A DNA stretch of 64,000 nucleotides from Shewanella oneidensis MR-1 (GTDB lineage Bacteria > Pseudomonadota > Gammaproteobacteria > Enterobacterales > Shewanellaceae), in contig NC_004347.2 of NCBI RefSeq assembly GCF_000146165.2, positions 3,038,001-3,102,000 of the forward strand, given 5' to 3'. The notes beneath the pieces are model-generated. The model was not told where the DNA came from and did not search any database. It saw only the letters and a program-made list of their open reading frames with translations. Each line of letters starts with the position of its first letter. The stretch's first letter is position 1. Of this stretch, positions 38,451-47,805 are shown one piece after another. The translations under genes were made by a program, and so were the position numbers.

Positions 38451-41400
38451 GTTAATTTACCCATTCTGCAAACTAAATTACCGCTATTGTCATAAACATC
38501 TATTTGATTATTTGATATTTGCATTCGTCCCTCGCCTGCAGTGTTTCCATTAATTTCAAATACACCGGACTTATCCAGTTTCCAGCCAGTATTTTGTGCA
38601 ATATAGTTTGTTGATTCGATATAATCCCCGATCTTAGCGTTGGTGATTGTGCCATCACCAATAACAGCGCTGTTAATAAATACCTGACCACCTTGGACAG
38701 CAAAAGGCGTAGTGATAGTTGATGTTCCAGTAATTTTATTCACAATTGCAAATCTATCTGCAGTAAAGAGTACTTGCGATTGCATGCCTTCTGGCGTGTT
38801 CTCCACACCGATTGCCATGCCTGCGCCGTAATATTTACCGTCTGCAGTTACCCCAACTTTGATCGAGTACATTGCTTGCAGCTTGCCGTCTAACTCAGCT
38901 AACGCCGTTGATGTTTGCTGCACAGCGGCAGTGTTAGCGCCTGCAGTGGCCTGCACGGTATCTATGCGTTGGCCTAATGCGCTGTCGGCATTAGCACGGG
39001 CGGTTTGCTCTTGTTGGATTGCTGCAGTGTTAGCCCCTGTTGTGGCCTGCACTGTGTCGATACGTTGACCTAAGGCGCTATCAGCATTTGCTCGCGCTGT
39101 TTGCTCTTGCTGGATTGCGGCAGTGTTAGCCCCTGTTGTGGCCTGCACCGTGTCGATACGTTGACCTAAGGCGCTATCAGCATTTGCTCGCGCTGTTTGC
39201 TCTTGCTGGATTGCGGCAGTGTTAGCCCCTGTTGTTGCCTGCACTGTGTCGATACGTTGACCTAAGGCGCTATCAGCATCTGCTCGCGCTGTTTGCTCTT
39301 GTTTAATTAATGCAGCATTGCCGTTTACCGTTGCGGAAATACTGATGATTTGTTTTGCCAATGATTCATCTGCAGTGGCTCTCGCCATTTGCTCAGTGAT
39401 GATTGCCGCCGCGTTTTTATCAATGGTAGCGGCAACAGTTTCAATACTTTTTGCCAATGCCTCATCAGCGGCAGCTCTTGCATATTGCTCCGACCAAACG
39501 CCAGCAAATACCACGGTTGATCCGGCATTCCAACCAGTATCGCCAGCCAATGGCGGATTAACTTGAGCAAAAATTCCATCAATACGTGATGATTCAGCAG
39601 TCAGTTTGCCATCAATCTCTTCAATTGATGTTTCAACTGTATCCACTCGCACAGTTAATGCGGCAAGCGCTTCACCGATGGTTGAGTACTCGCCTATTTT
39701 TTCCCAATAAGTCGCGTTTGTTGGTAGCGTTCCTGCTGGCACATCTTGCTTAGCCGAGTACAATTTGCCCTGATATTTTACTAATTGCCCACTAAAATAG
39801 GCGATATTGCTATCCCACTCTGGCGCCCCAGCGATGTCAGCGATATCCGCTTGCATTTGATCGATCTTGCTCTGTGCAACTGCAATATCGTTTTCAATAT
39901 CGGGGATTTTATCGGTTTCGGCTTTAATGACTGGGATTAGCTCAATTTCATCTAGTAGTTCTTGCCCAAGTGCTGATGATGTAATGCGCTCGCTGAAGTA
40001 CTCATCATATTTGGTTTGGTCGGTTGAGCTTTGGCCGTTTACAAAGTTAGACCATGGTCCCACGTTGCCTGTGCGGTCAACTAAACGCGCTCTAAACCAA
40101 AAACTCACCCCTGCGCTCAGGCCTGTCATGGTGTGGCTGTTTATGGGGTAGGCAAAATCACCTAACTTGATCATACCGTTGTCGTTATTGTTGGGGCCGT
40201 ACTCAATTTCGGTGCGCAAGGTATCCTCTGCACCAGCAGGGAATAACCAATTTAACGCAATACCAAACACTAAAGGAGTTGTGGTGAACGAGGCTACCGC
40301 TGGCGGCAAGCCAGTTTTACCCGTGATATTGGTCAGATCAGAGGACTTAGGCACTGACGACACATCAACAGAGTTGATCGCGCGAACTCGAGCAATATAT
40401 TGCCCGGTGTAAACGCCACGAATATCAACCGAGGTGCCGCTAGTTTTTGGCAGCTTAACCCACTCGCCTGAGTCTTTGCGCCATTCCACTTCGTAAGCCA
40501 CTGCATTTTTGGCTGTGGCCCACTGAATTGTCATAGTCGTGACTGACAGTGTTTGCTCAGTAAATGTTGATTGGCTGATTGTCACTGTAGCTGGTGCTTG
40601 CTGCGCACCCACAGGCAATTTGCTAATTGGCCGATCTTCTAGCCGTGCGCCTGTATCAATGTATGGGTACTTGCTTGGGTTATGCTCAACTGCGGTGATC
40701 TCGTACTCAATGCTATCACTATTGGCTTTGGCGACACGCAGCACTCTAAATTGCTGTAGCTTTAGCTCGTCTGACTCAACCGACCATAACAGCTGTGGTA
40801 ATGGCGTTTCGCTGTATTCAGTAGTTACCGTTACCACTCGGCCATTAACGGCCTCAATGGTACGCGCCTGAGCCTTGCCGCTGGGTAAGTTGATAATCAG
40901 GCGATCATTAACTGCGATTGTGGTCGCGCGGTCCAAAGTGATTTGTTTGCCGTTAACCGCCGAGATACGCCCACCAATGCGGCTACCTGCAATCAATTGG
41001 TCGGCAATTCCAATCACAAAGCCAGGTAAAGGAATGCTTCCATCCATGCCCACTTTAAAATTAACCGCGCGGTCATTGTTATTGGTATAAAGTGCCCACT
41101 TACCGCGGCGCTGCGCTTCTGATTCGCGAGTGCAACCTAATGCCGATAATTCGACTACATTGTCGCCATATCGGCGCTGTAATGCTTGATCTGATACAGA
41201 GGTAACATCGGATTCATAGGCGTTATCTGGGTTATCCCAGCTAATTAACGCGCGAGTGTACTTCACTTTTTCGCTACTGGATGAATAGCTAAATTTGCCG
41301 TCGATCACGTTGGCATTGGTGTAGATAAAATCCATATCGCGAGGCATATCGGCCACAGAATAGATTTGTCCGTTTGACCAGTACGTCATGCCACGGTAGA

Positions 41401-42472
41401 TAGACGCCAAATCGCGTAGCACTTGCCACGCTTCTGTTGCTTGCTGAATGTAGATATTGCAGATATAGCGAGGCTCCATGCCGCCTTTACCGTTTGGTAC
41501 AAGCTGATCGCAATACTGGGCAATCCGGTAAAGCTCCCATTTGTCCACCAGCGACGCATTGATGCGCTTTCCTGTGCCAAAGCGATCATCAAGGATAATG
41601 TCGTAACTCACCCAAGCAGGGTTATCTGTCCATGCGATTTTAAAGCTACCATCCCACACGCCAGTATATTGGCGGGTCAGTGGATTGTAGTTTGTTGGCA
41701 CCTTTACTTTTCGCATAAAAGGTTCGCACGATACCACGGGGATATTCTGGAATTGGCTGGCATCAAATTCCACGTACAACAATGCCGTATTTGGATACTT
41801 TAGTTTGCGGTCAATTACATCGGTGATCGCCGCAATTTGCATTAAGTCAGCCACACGGTTGTTGTTTTGGTTTGGCGTGAGGCGGCGAATGCGTATTTGC
41901 CAGCTGTTACCAGCAGGTAAATCAATACGGTGGCTGCGCTCATAGGGCTGGGTAGTTTTGCCGTCAACCGCCGTGCTTAATACCGTTTGATAGCTACCGC
42001 CATTAGTAGATAGATCAATGGCGTACTCAATGCGATAGCCGTTTACATCACCGTTATCTAATTGCTGTTGCAGCGCTGGCCAGCGAAAGCGAACCCGCAC
42101 AGCAGAGAGCAGTGAGTTTGTGATGGCGCGGGTGTAAGGCTGCTCTGATTTTAATTCAATCCCTAAGGCAACCTCGTTTTCAACTGCGGGGACACCAGGA
42201 ATATAAGTTTGATGCACAGAGCCATGACGAAAGTCCCAAATCACACCTGGGAAGTTTTCAGCGCCATTGGCATCAAGCAATGGAGTGCCATCTAAAAATA
42301 CATTTTTGCCGGATAATTGTCCCTCAAATTCACCTTCTCCGATCGCCAGCAAGATTTTAGCTTTGGCAATTGAGCGCAGATCATCAGGCGATTCAACCGG
42401 AGTACGCTGCTCGCTCTCACCTGCTTTCGCGCCATGGATAACGAGTTTTTGATTTAATGCTGGAATACCCAT
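38447..42472 (-). CDS. Tail tip host-specificity protein J (TipJ family)
   Basis: This 1341-residue tip protein contacts the host receptor (lambda J is 1132 residues). Residues 1 to about 600 form the conserved J baseplate-hub core. Fibronectin type III-like domains follow at about 620-810 (TMTIQWATAKNAVAYEVEWR, ALNWLFPAGAEDTLRTEIEYG). Residues about 884-929 look like a CBM5/12-type carbohydrate-binding module (WDSNIAYFSGQLVKYQGKLY ... YWEKIG). A coiled-coil stalk (about 1050-1180) contains four 32-residue repeats. A DUF1983-like C-terminal region ends the protein. It begins four bases downstream of the I stop. Confidence 0.94.
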   Translation of the reverse strand: MGIPALNQKLVIHGAKAGESEQRTPVESPDDLRSIAKAKILLAIGEGEFEGQLSGKNVFLDGTPLLDANGAENFPGVIWDFRHGSVHQTYIPGVPAVENEVALGIELKSEQPYTRAITNSLLSAVRVRFRWPALQQQLDNGDVNGYRIEYAIDLSTNGGSYQTVLSTAVDGKTTQPYERSHRIDLPAGNSWQIRIRRLTPNQNNNRVADLMQIAAITDVIDRKLKYPNTALLYVEFDASQFQNIPVVSCEPFMRKVKVPTNYNPLTRQYTGVWDGSFKIAWTDNPAWVSYDIILDDRFGTGKRINASLVDKWELYRIAQYCDQLVPNGKGGMEPRYICNIYIQQATEAWQVLRDLASIYRGMTYWSNGQIYSVADMPRDMDFIYTNANVIDGKFSYSSSSEKVKYTRALISWDNPDNAYESDVTSVSDQALQRRYGDNVVELSALGCTRESEAQRRGKWALYTNNNDRAVNFKVGMDGSIPLPGFVIGIADQLIAGSRIGGRISAVNGKQITLDRATTIAVNDRLIINLPSGKAQARTIEAVNGRVVTVTTEYSETPLPQLLWSVESDELKLQQFRVLRVAKANSDSIEYEITAVEHNPSKYPYIDTGARLEDRPISKLPVGAQQAPATVTISQSTFTEQTLSVTTMTIQWATAKNAVAYEVEWRKDSGEWVKLPKTSGTSVDIRGVYTGQYIARVRAINSVDVSSVPKSSDLTNITGKTGLPPAVASFTTTPLVFGIALNWLFPAGAEDTLRTEIEYGPNNNDNGMIKLGDFAYPINSHTMTGLSAGVSFWFRARLVDRTGNVGPWSNFVNGQSSTDQTKYDEYFSERITSSALGQELLDEIELIPVIKAETDKIPDIENDIAVAQSKIDQMQADIADIAGAPEWDSNIAYFSGQLVKYQGKLYSAKQDVPAGTLPTNATYWEKIGEYSTIGEALAALTVRVDTVETSIEEIDGKLTAESSRIDGIFAQVNPPLAGDTGWNAGSTVVFAGVWSEQYARAAADEALAKSIETVAATIDKNAAAIITEQMARATADESLAKQIISISATVNGNAALIKQEQTARADADSALGQRIDTVQATTGANTAAIQQEQTARANADSALGQRIDTVQATTGANTAAIQQEQTARANADSALGQRIDTVQATTGANTAAIQQEQTARANADSALGQRIDTVQATAGANTAAVQQTSTALAELDGKLQAMYSIKVGVTADGKYYGAGMAIGVENTPEGMQSQVLFTADRFAIVNKITGTSTITTPFAVQGGQVFINSAVIGDGTITNAKIGDYIESTNYIAQNTGWKLDKSGVFEINGNTAGEGRMQISNNQIDVYDNSGNLVCRMGKLT
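38934..39316 (-). repeat. Four tandem 96-bp repeats inside J
   Basis: The period is exact: equivalent bases fall at 38933, 39029, 39125 and 39221. The two central copies are almost identical and the outer ones more diverged. Each encodes a 32-residue coiled-coil unit containing QEQTARANADSALGQRID. Because 96 is a multiple of three, copy-number changes would keep the frame and alter the stalk length. Confidence 0.92.
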
Positions 42473-42476
42473 TCAG

Positions 42477-43106
42477 TTAAGGCTCCTGTTGATTGCCGTT
42501 GCCATTACCGCCACCGGATTGAATTGGGCGCTTGCTGGTTGCGATGTCTTCTGCATAAATGCCTGCACTAATAATGGCGCCACCAATGCGGCGCTTGCCG
42601 TAACCAATACCAACAGGATTACCAGCAGCAGTGGTATTTACCGCACCACCAAAGGCATAGCTTGGGGCGTTCTCAGCAGCTTCTCTGCCATTTAGTCCTT
42701 TTGCTTGCGGTGATAGCATTTGCACTACGCCACCAGCGACTAAACCCACGCCAGCCTGAACTAGCCACCCTTGGCCAAAATAAGCCCCAACAACGATCAT
42801 CACTGCGCCTAAAATCGTCTGCAGAATGCCACCACGCTTACTGCCGCTAATAACAGGCACAATGCGAATTTCATTGGTACCGGCTAACTCAAATTCATCC
42901 ATTCCGGTATTGCGTCCATTGCGAAAAATCGCATAGCGAAGGCCTAGCTTTGCCTGTTCTTTGATAAATAACTCAAATCCTTGAAGGGTATTTTTTAACG
43001 CGCTAAAAGCTTCGGTTGTGGTCCCCGTTTCGAGTAAGCGCTGGTGAACTCGGCCAAACCTAGAAGCTAATGATCCTGATAGTTTGATAGTGGTATGTGT
43101 GCTCAT
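42477..43106 (-). CDS. Tail assembly protein I (TipI family)
   Basis: This 209-residue protein corresponds to lambda I, needed for tail tip assembly with K and J. The N-terminal half is beta-grasp-like (AIFRNGRNTGMDEFELAG). Two hydrophobic stretches lie near residues 105-135 (TILGAVMIVVGAYFGQ, AGVGLVAGGVV), and a Gly/Asn/Gln-rich C-terminus follows. In standard lambdoid order it directly follows K, but here a 4.7-kb cassette separates them. Confidence 0.9.
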   Translation of the reverse strand: MSTHTTIKLSGSLASRFGRVHQRLLETGTTTEAFSALKNTLQGFELFIKEQAKLGLRYAIFRNGRNTGMDEFELAGTNEIRIVPVISGSKRGGILQTILGAVMIVVGAYFGQGWLVQAGVGLVAGGVVQMLSPQAKGLNGREAAENAPSYAFGGAVNTTAAGNPVGIGYGKRRIGGAIISAGIYAEDIATSKRPIQSGGGNGNGNQQEP

Positions 43107-43140
43107 GGTGTTTCCGCGAAAACATGAATTTGAGGCAATA

Positions 43141-43166
43141 AAAAAGCCACCGATTGGGTGGCTTAT
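43141..43166 (-). terminator. Terminator of the secreted accessory gene
   Basis: On the minus strand AAGCCACC pairs with GGTGGCTT and is followed by TTTTATT. It follows the accessory gene stop by 17 bp and isolates it from gene I. It is nearly identical to the terminator at 47806-47832. Confidence 0.85.
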
Positions 43167-43182
43167 TTTGAATGGTATTTTA

Positions 43183-43749
43183 TTAAAGCTTTTCAGCTTC
43201 TTTGCTTACGCTTGTTCCTTCAAGTAGTCTTTCTGCAGCAATCCTATCAAGCCTATCGCTTTCATCTGCTGTCAGATTGTAACCGATCATCATTTTATTT
43301 TTTTCATGCTGAAACAAGAACTTTATGATTAGATAATCTTTTTCCCACTTAGCCCAAAATTGCTTGTTTTTTTGTGATGTTTCTATTGGGTCTGCAGTTT
43401 CAGAAGCATACCCGTATTTTTCAACAAGCGATTTTGTTAGTAGATCCTCAATTGAACTTGCTTCTACATCTTCAAACAAACTTTCTGAGTGCAGAATTAC
43501 TTGTTTAAGACCATAATTATTAAAATAAAAACTTGCATTGAATGGCTTTTTTGCAAGCTCAATTTTAGTAGAAATAACTCTTGATAAATCTTTAATATCT
43601 GACGCATCGGTCATTTTTTGATCAACGCTGTTTGGATACATACTAAGTATTTTTTCAGCACTATCACCGTACATTGCACCTTTCCATAGTTCTTGTGAGC
43701 TTAGAAAAAATGAGCAGCAACACAATATAAACAATAAAATTATTCTCAT
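43183..43749 (-). CDS. Secreted protein of unknown function, candidate lysogeny accessory gene
   Basis: This 188-residue protein has a clear signal peptide (hydrophobic ILLFILCCCSFFLSS, residues 3-17). The mature part is Lys/Asp/Glu/Ser-rich and probably periplasmic. AAGGAA precedes the ATG. The coding region is more A+T-rich than the flanking tail genes and has its own terminator, both typical of a 'moron' gene expressed from the prophage independently of the late operon. It sits between the K fragment and gene I. No family is recognised. Confidence 0.75.
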   Translation of the reverse strand: MRIILLFILCCCSFFLSSQELWKGAMYGDSAEKILSMYPNSVDQKMTDASDIKDLSRVISTKIELAKKPFNASFYFNNYGLKQVILHSESLFEDVEASSIEDLLTKSLVEKYGYASETADPIETSQKNKQFWAKWEKDYLIIKFLFQHEKNKMMIGYNLTADESDRLDRIAAERLLEGTSVSKEAEKL

Positions 43750-43826
43750 ATAATTCCTTATTAAATAAATTACTTAGCATCACCACTATGCCAACGACCT
43801 AACATACTGTAAAGTTTTTAGCCGTT

Positions 43827-44115
43827 TTATCCTGCGTAACGCACAATCAAGCGGGTATTGCGCTGCCAGTATCCACCGTAAATATCATGGCGGCTAAGGC
43901 GTCCATATAGATGATGCAGGATCTTGCCTTCGCCAACATAAACTGCGGCGTGATTAACTCGCTGACTTTGGATTTGCATTAAGATGCCATCGCCAATTTG
44001 TAGATCTGCTAGGTTGATATTTGGCAGCACCACAAATCCAGCTTTGGCAAATTTATCGAGGTATAGCTCTTGCTCGCCTTCCAACCAGCCGTCTTGGCGC
44101 TAAAAGTCTGGCAAA
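43827..44115 (-). pseudogene. 3' fragment of a second tail assembly gene K
   Basis: The reading frame here matches the last 90 or so residues of the intact K protein at 47850-48563 (ELYLDKFAKAGFVVLPNINL, QRVNHAAVYVGEGKILHHLY). An in-frame TAG stands where intact K has an alanine codon, and similarity fades upstream of about 44115. By eye the two copies are about 85-90% identical at the DNA level, so this is not a fresh duplication but a piece of K from a related phage. It lacks the JAMM domain and the NlpC cysteine and cannot be functional. A short ATG-initiated frame (43827-44084) remains open. Confidence 0.88.
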
Positions 44116-44151
44116 TATGCAATAGCTGGCCATCCTTGGCCTTATCCATTT

Positions 44152-45747
44152 CTAATTTCTGATTTTTGCGCTGAACTTCATACCTTGAGCCACATTAGTT
44201 GACCAGAACTTGACATCAACATCATGTAAATTCCAGCCGTCAGGCTCACCGTTAATGCCGTCAAACGAATGATTGTCTGAACCTATATTACTGCGGTGGG
44301 TATACACCCCTACTCGGAACCACAGCGCCACAATCGTCTCACCTGTAGCACTAACAGTGTGACGAGATGCACCCTTATAGATAGGAACCAATAGCCCTTG
44401 CTCCTTGGCTAAGAAATAGGTTTCCGTCCCACCAGGCGCCCAGTTAGTAACATCAACACCACTGAACGTAACAGGCTGCACGTCAACTTCAATCTTCTCA
44501 AGGTCGGTATCCGCAAGGAATTGTGCTGATTCTTGTGGTGATAACATCACATAATACCAACCGTAGAACTTAGCCGCCCAGCGATCTATAAAATAACTTG
44601 TCGTTGCAGAGTACGGAGGTACTAAGTCAGACCGATTAGTCATGCGACCTGCATGATGTATACCGCGATTAACTCCACGGGTCATGCGCAGGCGTAAATC
44701 ATCGGTGGGTAGGTTAGATGCATCTGGTACAACATAGCAGCCATGGTCTTCAAACAAACCATCTTCAATGACGAACTTGGTTGTATGCTCCGCAGTCTCA
44801 TAGTCGTAAGCACCCCAGCCAGTATCAGGTACAGTGCAACGACCTGTGTTGTAACGTGGGCGGCAATACCAGAGTACCCCGTTTGCTAACTCTTTATAGC
44901 CACCAACAGCAGGGGCTGATGGTGCTTTTAACGATTCGAGCCATTCGGCTTCTGTACCAGAGAAGCCAGCATCAAATGCAACCTGATAAGCAGACTTACC
45001 ATGATCGCCTTTATCACCTTTCCCACCTTTCAGGCTGTTTAGCCAGTCTAAATGAGACCCTTTATATCCTGCATCTAAAGCAATATCATATGCTGATTTA
45101 CCAGCCACACCTTTTAGTGATTCCACCCACTCGGCCAGTGCCCCAGTAAACCCTTGGGCAACTGCTACTTCATATGCTGATTTACCAGTCGCACCTTTCA
45201 GACTATTGAGCCAATCAGCTGAAGAACCTTGGAACCCTTGGGTAACTGCTAATTCGTAAGCAGATTTACCATTAGCACCGCGAAGTGACTCTAACCAATC
45301 ATCAACCGATCCATTAAACCCTTGAGCATGTGCTTGTGCGTAGGCGGAAATACCATCATTACCGGGTTTACCAACAGGGATACTAAACGCAAACTTGGTT
45401 TCACCTGATACTGACTGGTCAACAGTCACCAAGGGTGGCTCATTCCACGCTCTAGTTGTTGCAGTAGCGGTAACTAGACCGGGGTCATCACCGAAATTTC
45501 GACCCTGTGTTATCTCAACACGGATTGCACCTGCAGAGCTATCAATACCATTGGTTGACGTAAACGACCATAAATTACCCGCACCAGTGTAATTCGCAGT
45601 TGCTGATTCAGGCATTCCACCTGAATAAAAATATACTGTTGCATTAGCAGATGGGATTACACCTTCTGGCATTTCAAATGTATTAGTTGCACCTGGTACA
45701 ACATCAAGCCCATCTGTACCCAATTTAAACTCTGTTGTGTAATTCAT
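44152..45747 (-). CDS. Tail fibre protein with five GKSAY-type repeats
   Basis: This 531-residue fibre has an N-terminal beta-rich domain (about 1-120). Five repeats of about 27-33 residues follow, each a G-K-SAY...GF-G...WL-SLKG unit (for example GKSAYELAVTQGFQGSSADW), with a collagen-like GGKGDKGDHGK insert before the last. A C-terminal domain of about 270 residues follows and probably binds the receptor. Repeats of this sort occur in tail and side-tail fibres of many enterophages. It ends 37 bp before the K fragment and is the third-to-last gene of the inserted cassette. Confidence 0.82.
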   Translation of the reverse strand: MNYTTEFKLGTDGLDVVPGATNTFEMPEGVIPSANATVYFYSGGMPESATANYTGAGNLWSFTSTNGIDSSAGAIRVEITQGRNFGDDPGLVTATATTRAWNEPPLVTVDQSVSGETKFAFSIPVGKPGNDGISAYAQAHAQGFNGSVDDWLESLRGANGKSAYELAVTQGFQGSSADWLNSLKGATGKSAYEVAVAQGFTGALAEWVESLKGVAGKSAYDIALDAGYKGSHLDWLNSLKGGKGDKGDHGKSAYQVAFDAGFSGTEAEWLESLKAPSAPAVGGYKELANGVLWYCRPRYNTGRCTVPDTGWGAYDYETAEHTTKFVIEDGLFEDHGCYVVPDASNLPTDDLRLRMTRGVNRGIHHAGRMTNRSDLVPPYSATTSYFIDRWAAKFYGWYYVMLSPQESAQFLADTDLEKIEVDVQPVTFSGVDVTNWAPGGTETYFLAKEQGLLVPIYKGASRHTVSATGETIVALWFRVGVYTHRSNIGSDNHSFDGINGEPDGWNLHDVDVKFWSTNVAQGMKFSAKIRN

Positions 45748-45758
45748 TTCTGGTGACC

Positions 45759-46664
45759 TTATAGACGAATAAAAGCATTGAGTACGGTAGATGATGGACG
45801 GTTGTCCATGGCTAGTTGTGTTTGTGAGTTAAGCTGAACCGATGCCGAGTGACCATGTTCCGGTATTTGTACGAGTGCATTATTGAACCACTCACGTCCT
45901 CTCCAATATGCGCGAGGGTAATTACCATTGGTATCTGTTGCGCCATCTGGATCACCGTTTGTATCTGTCGGTAATAGCAAGCTTGTATTCAGGTACGCAA
46001 CTTTAGAAGGGTCACGAGAAATGTTCACATTGAAGTTGTTGTTTGGTAAGTGACGAACATCCATCATTACACTATTGGAACCAATGTAACGACCCATGGA
46101 ACCACCAACGGAAATATTATTATTGTAATAACCGCCAGTGGCGTATTTATCCCGCAAGTCAGGGGAACCGTAGCCATGCAAGAGGCTCTGAGGTGCATTG
46201 ATTGTAGTACCATCGCAACGGTGCCAGCCTTCACCCAATGTGTCCAATGGTGAATACTGAATTGCACCCACAGGGTATGATAACGGGCGAAGGTCACGTA
46301 TTGAGAAAGGTGAACCGACACCGCCTATCACATAATCGCGGTCACAAATATATAACCCACCATATGCAGTGACCATTTCACCAGCTAAATAAGATTGGTT
46401 GAAGGTGAATGGGCGTGGTGCAAATTTCTGAATATGGTCTTGGTTGAATGGGTACTCCTGTGTTATTGAAATTATCACTTTGCGCTGTTGGGATGCGCTA
46501 GGAAAATCTAGTCTGCGAGGGTTTGATGCGTTATGCGTAAACTTTAGCGGAAACCCTTCCCCGTCACTTTGCACAGCAATATCGGCTGTTTTGTGTGTAC
46601 CAACTGGGAGCGTGAGATAATTCACACCTGCGTTGATTGTTTGTTTTACATTTCTTTTAAACAT
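45759..46664 (-). CDS. Tail fibre protein with collar-like domain
   Basis: This 301-residue protein has a beta-rich N-terminal half. It then shows the phage tail-collar pattern: YPVGAIQYSPLDTLGEGWHRC, a DLRDKYATGGYY core, and the typical ending EHGHSASVQL ... NRPSSTVLNAFIRL, as in short-tail-fibre or collar proteins that bind surface glycans. AGGGG precedes the ATG. It lies 11 bp upstream of the GKSAY-repeat fibre in the same transcript. Confidence 0.82.
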   Translation of the reverse strand: MFKRNVKQTINAGVNYLTLPVGTHKTADIAVQSDGEGFPLKFTHNASNPRRLDFPSASQQRKVIISITQEYPFNQDHIQKFAPRPFTFNQSYLAGEMVTAYGGLYICDRDYVIGGVGSPFSIRDLRPLSYPVGAIQYSPLDTLGEGWHRCDGTTINAPQSLLHGYGSPDLRDKYATGGYYNNNISVGGSMGRYIGSNSVMMDVRHLPNNNFNVNISRDPSKVAYLNTSLLLPTDTNGDPDGATDTNGNYPRAYWRGREWFNNALVQIPEHGHSASVQLNSQTQLAMDNRPSSTVLNAFIRL

Positions 46665-46703
46665 GATTACCCCTGCGTTACATTGACTTGATTTAAATAA
46701 GTG

Positions 46704-47492
46704 TTAAACCTTGGCTCTTGTAGCTGATACCTTGGCTTTAAACTCGATAAGATCGATTGATATGAGGCTTATTCCGGCGGTTGCTGTTTTACATTGGGTT
46801 TTGAATCCAATATGCGCAGTGGCGTTATCTGCCCTGAACATTGCCGCAGTGCTGGTGTAGCTATAAAGCTGGGTGCCACTGTCGCTGTACAAGGTCACTT
46901 TAAAGCGATCGTCAGTGAGCATTTTGAATTTGCAGATGTACCACGTTGATGTTGATAGGGCGTAAGTTGAGCCAGTTTCAGTTGCAGCACTTGCTTTTAC
47001 TATCCCGCCAAATGCATTACCGTTTTCAATAATCAACCCACTGCGGTCGCTAATACCTAACCCGATACTTGTTGAACCGATGACTGTTAATTGCGCAGGG
47101 TTAAATGCCGAAGGTGTCTTAAAATATACTGTAACTTCTAGTTCGGACTCCTTTGGGAATATGGCCATTAACATACCAGCGAGAAAACTGGCGTTTGCTG
47201 TGGTGCTTGACACAATGGGTTGCACACCGAAATGATTGCCTTCGCTGAGGATGTTTTGTAATGAGATATTGCCAGTTGATAGCAGGCTGATATTGTTAGC
47301 CGATGTCAAACCTATGCTGTGCATCATAAAGTCATACGAGGCGTAAAAATCTGAGGTGGCTATGGAAGTTGTTAAAGTGCTTAGTTTTAACTTTTCTGAT
47401 GGGCTCATTAAGCCTGGGGTGGTTTCTGTCGCCAACGGAACTTGCGCAGCTGTGGCGCTACTCGCGCCTTTTTTCCCAAATGATCCGCCCAT
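46704..47492 (-). CDS. Phage structural protein with lectin-like beta-sandwich pattern
   Basis: This 262-residue protein has a short Gly/Ala/Thr-rich head (ATETTPGLMSPSEKLKLSTL resembles the phage fibre connector that often precedes receptor-binding domains). A region of about 190 residues follows with the alternating strands of a concanavalin-like sandwich (WYICKFKMLTDDRFKVTLYS). The ATG at 47492 has GAGG seven bases upstream. A GTG six bases earlier is the alternative. It overlaps the preceding small gene. Function in receptor binding is inferred. Confidence 0.75.
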   Translation of the reverse strand: MGGSFGKKGASSATAAQVPLATETTPGLMSPSEKLKLSTLTTSIATSDFYASYDFMMHSIGLTSANNISLLSTGNISLQNILSEGNHFGVQPIVSSTTANASFLAGMLMAIFPKESELEVTVYFKTPSAFNPAQLTVIGSTSIGLGISDRSGLIIENGNAFGGIVKASAATETGSTYALSTSTWYICKFKMLTDDRFKVTLYSDSGTQLYSYTSTAAMFRADNATAHIGFKTQCKTATAGISLISIDLIEFKAKVSATRAKV

Positions 47493-47494
47493 GA

Positions 47495-47767
47495 TCACAC
47501 CTCAACTTGGATGTGTGCTGGGGCAGCATGGCCCAGTAAAAACAACTCTTCGCTGCCTTGTTCGACATAATAGAGTTCGGTTAATAGTGCGGGTATGATG
47601 CGATAAGCGACGGTTTCAACTGGCGGCTTTGATGCGCCAAAGTGCGCACGAACACCATACATAAACTGCACTTGAATATTAAAGGCGGTACCGACAGGAA
47701 TATTGTAAAGCTGGTTAACTGATACATATTCATCGGTGCCTATGGTTTTTATCTCTTTGCTTGGCAT
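47495..47767 (-). CDS. Small phage structural protein opening the fibre cassette
   Basis: This 90-residue protein, probably beta-rich and without membrane segments, starts behind a near-perfect AGGAGG. Its stop overlaps the start region of the lectin-like gene, so the two are coupled. It is the first gene of the inserted fibre cassette downstream of the K terminator, and a connector between the tail and the cassette fibres is plausible. No family is recognised. Confidence 0.75.
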   Translation of the reverse strand: MPSKEIKTIGTDEYVSVNQLYNIPVGTAFNIQVQFMYGVRAHFGASKPPVETVAYRIIPALLTELYYVEQGSEELFLLGHAAPAHIQVEV

Positions 47768-47805
47768 ATCGCCTCCTTAAGCAAGTGATTAACAGTTTTA
47801 TAGAA

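Noticed and set aside
38934..39316. Regular 96-bp repeats as a possible CRISPR-like array
   Set aside because: The repeats are contiguous with no unique spacers, are in frame within J and encode coiled-coil units.
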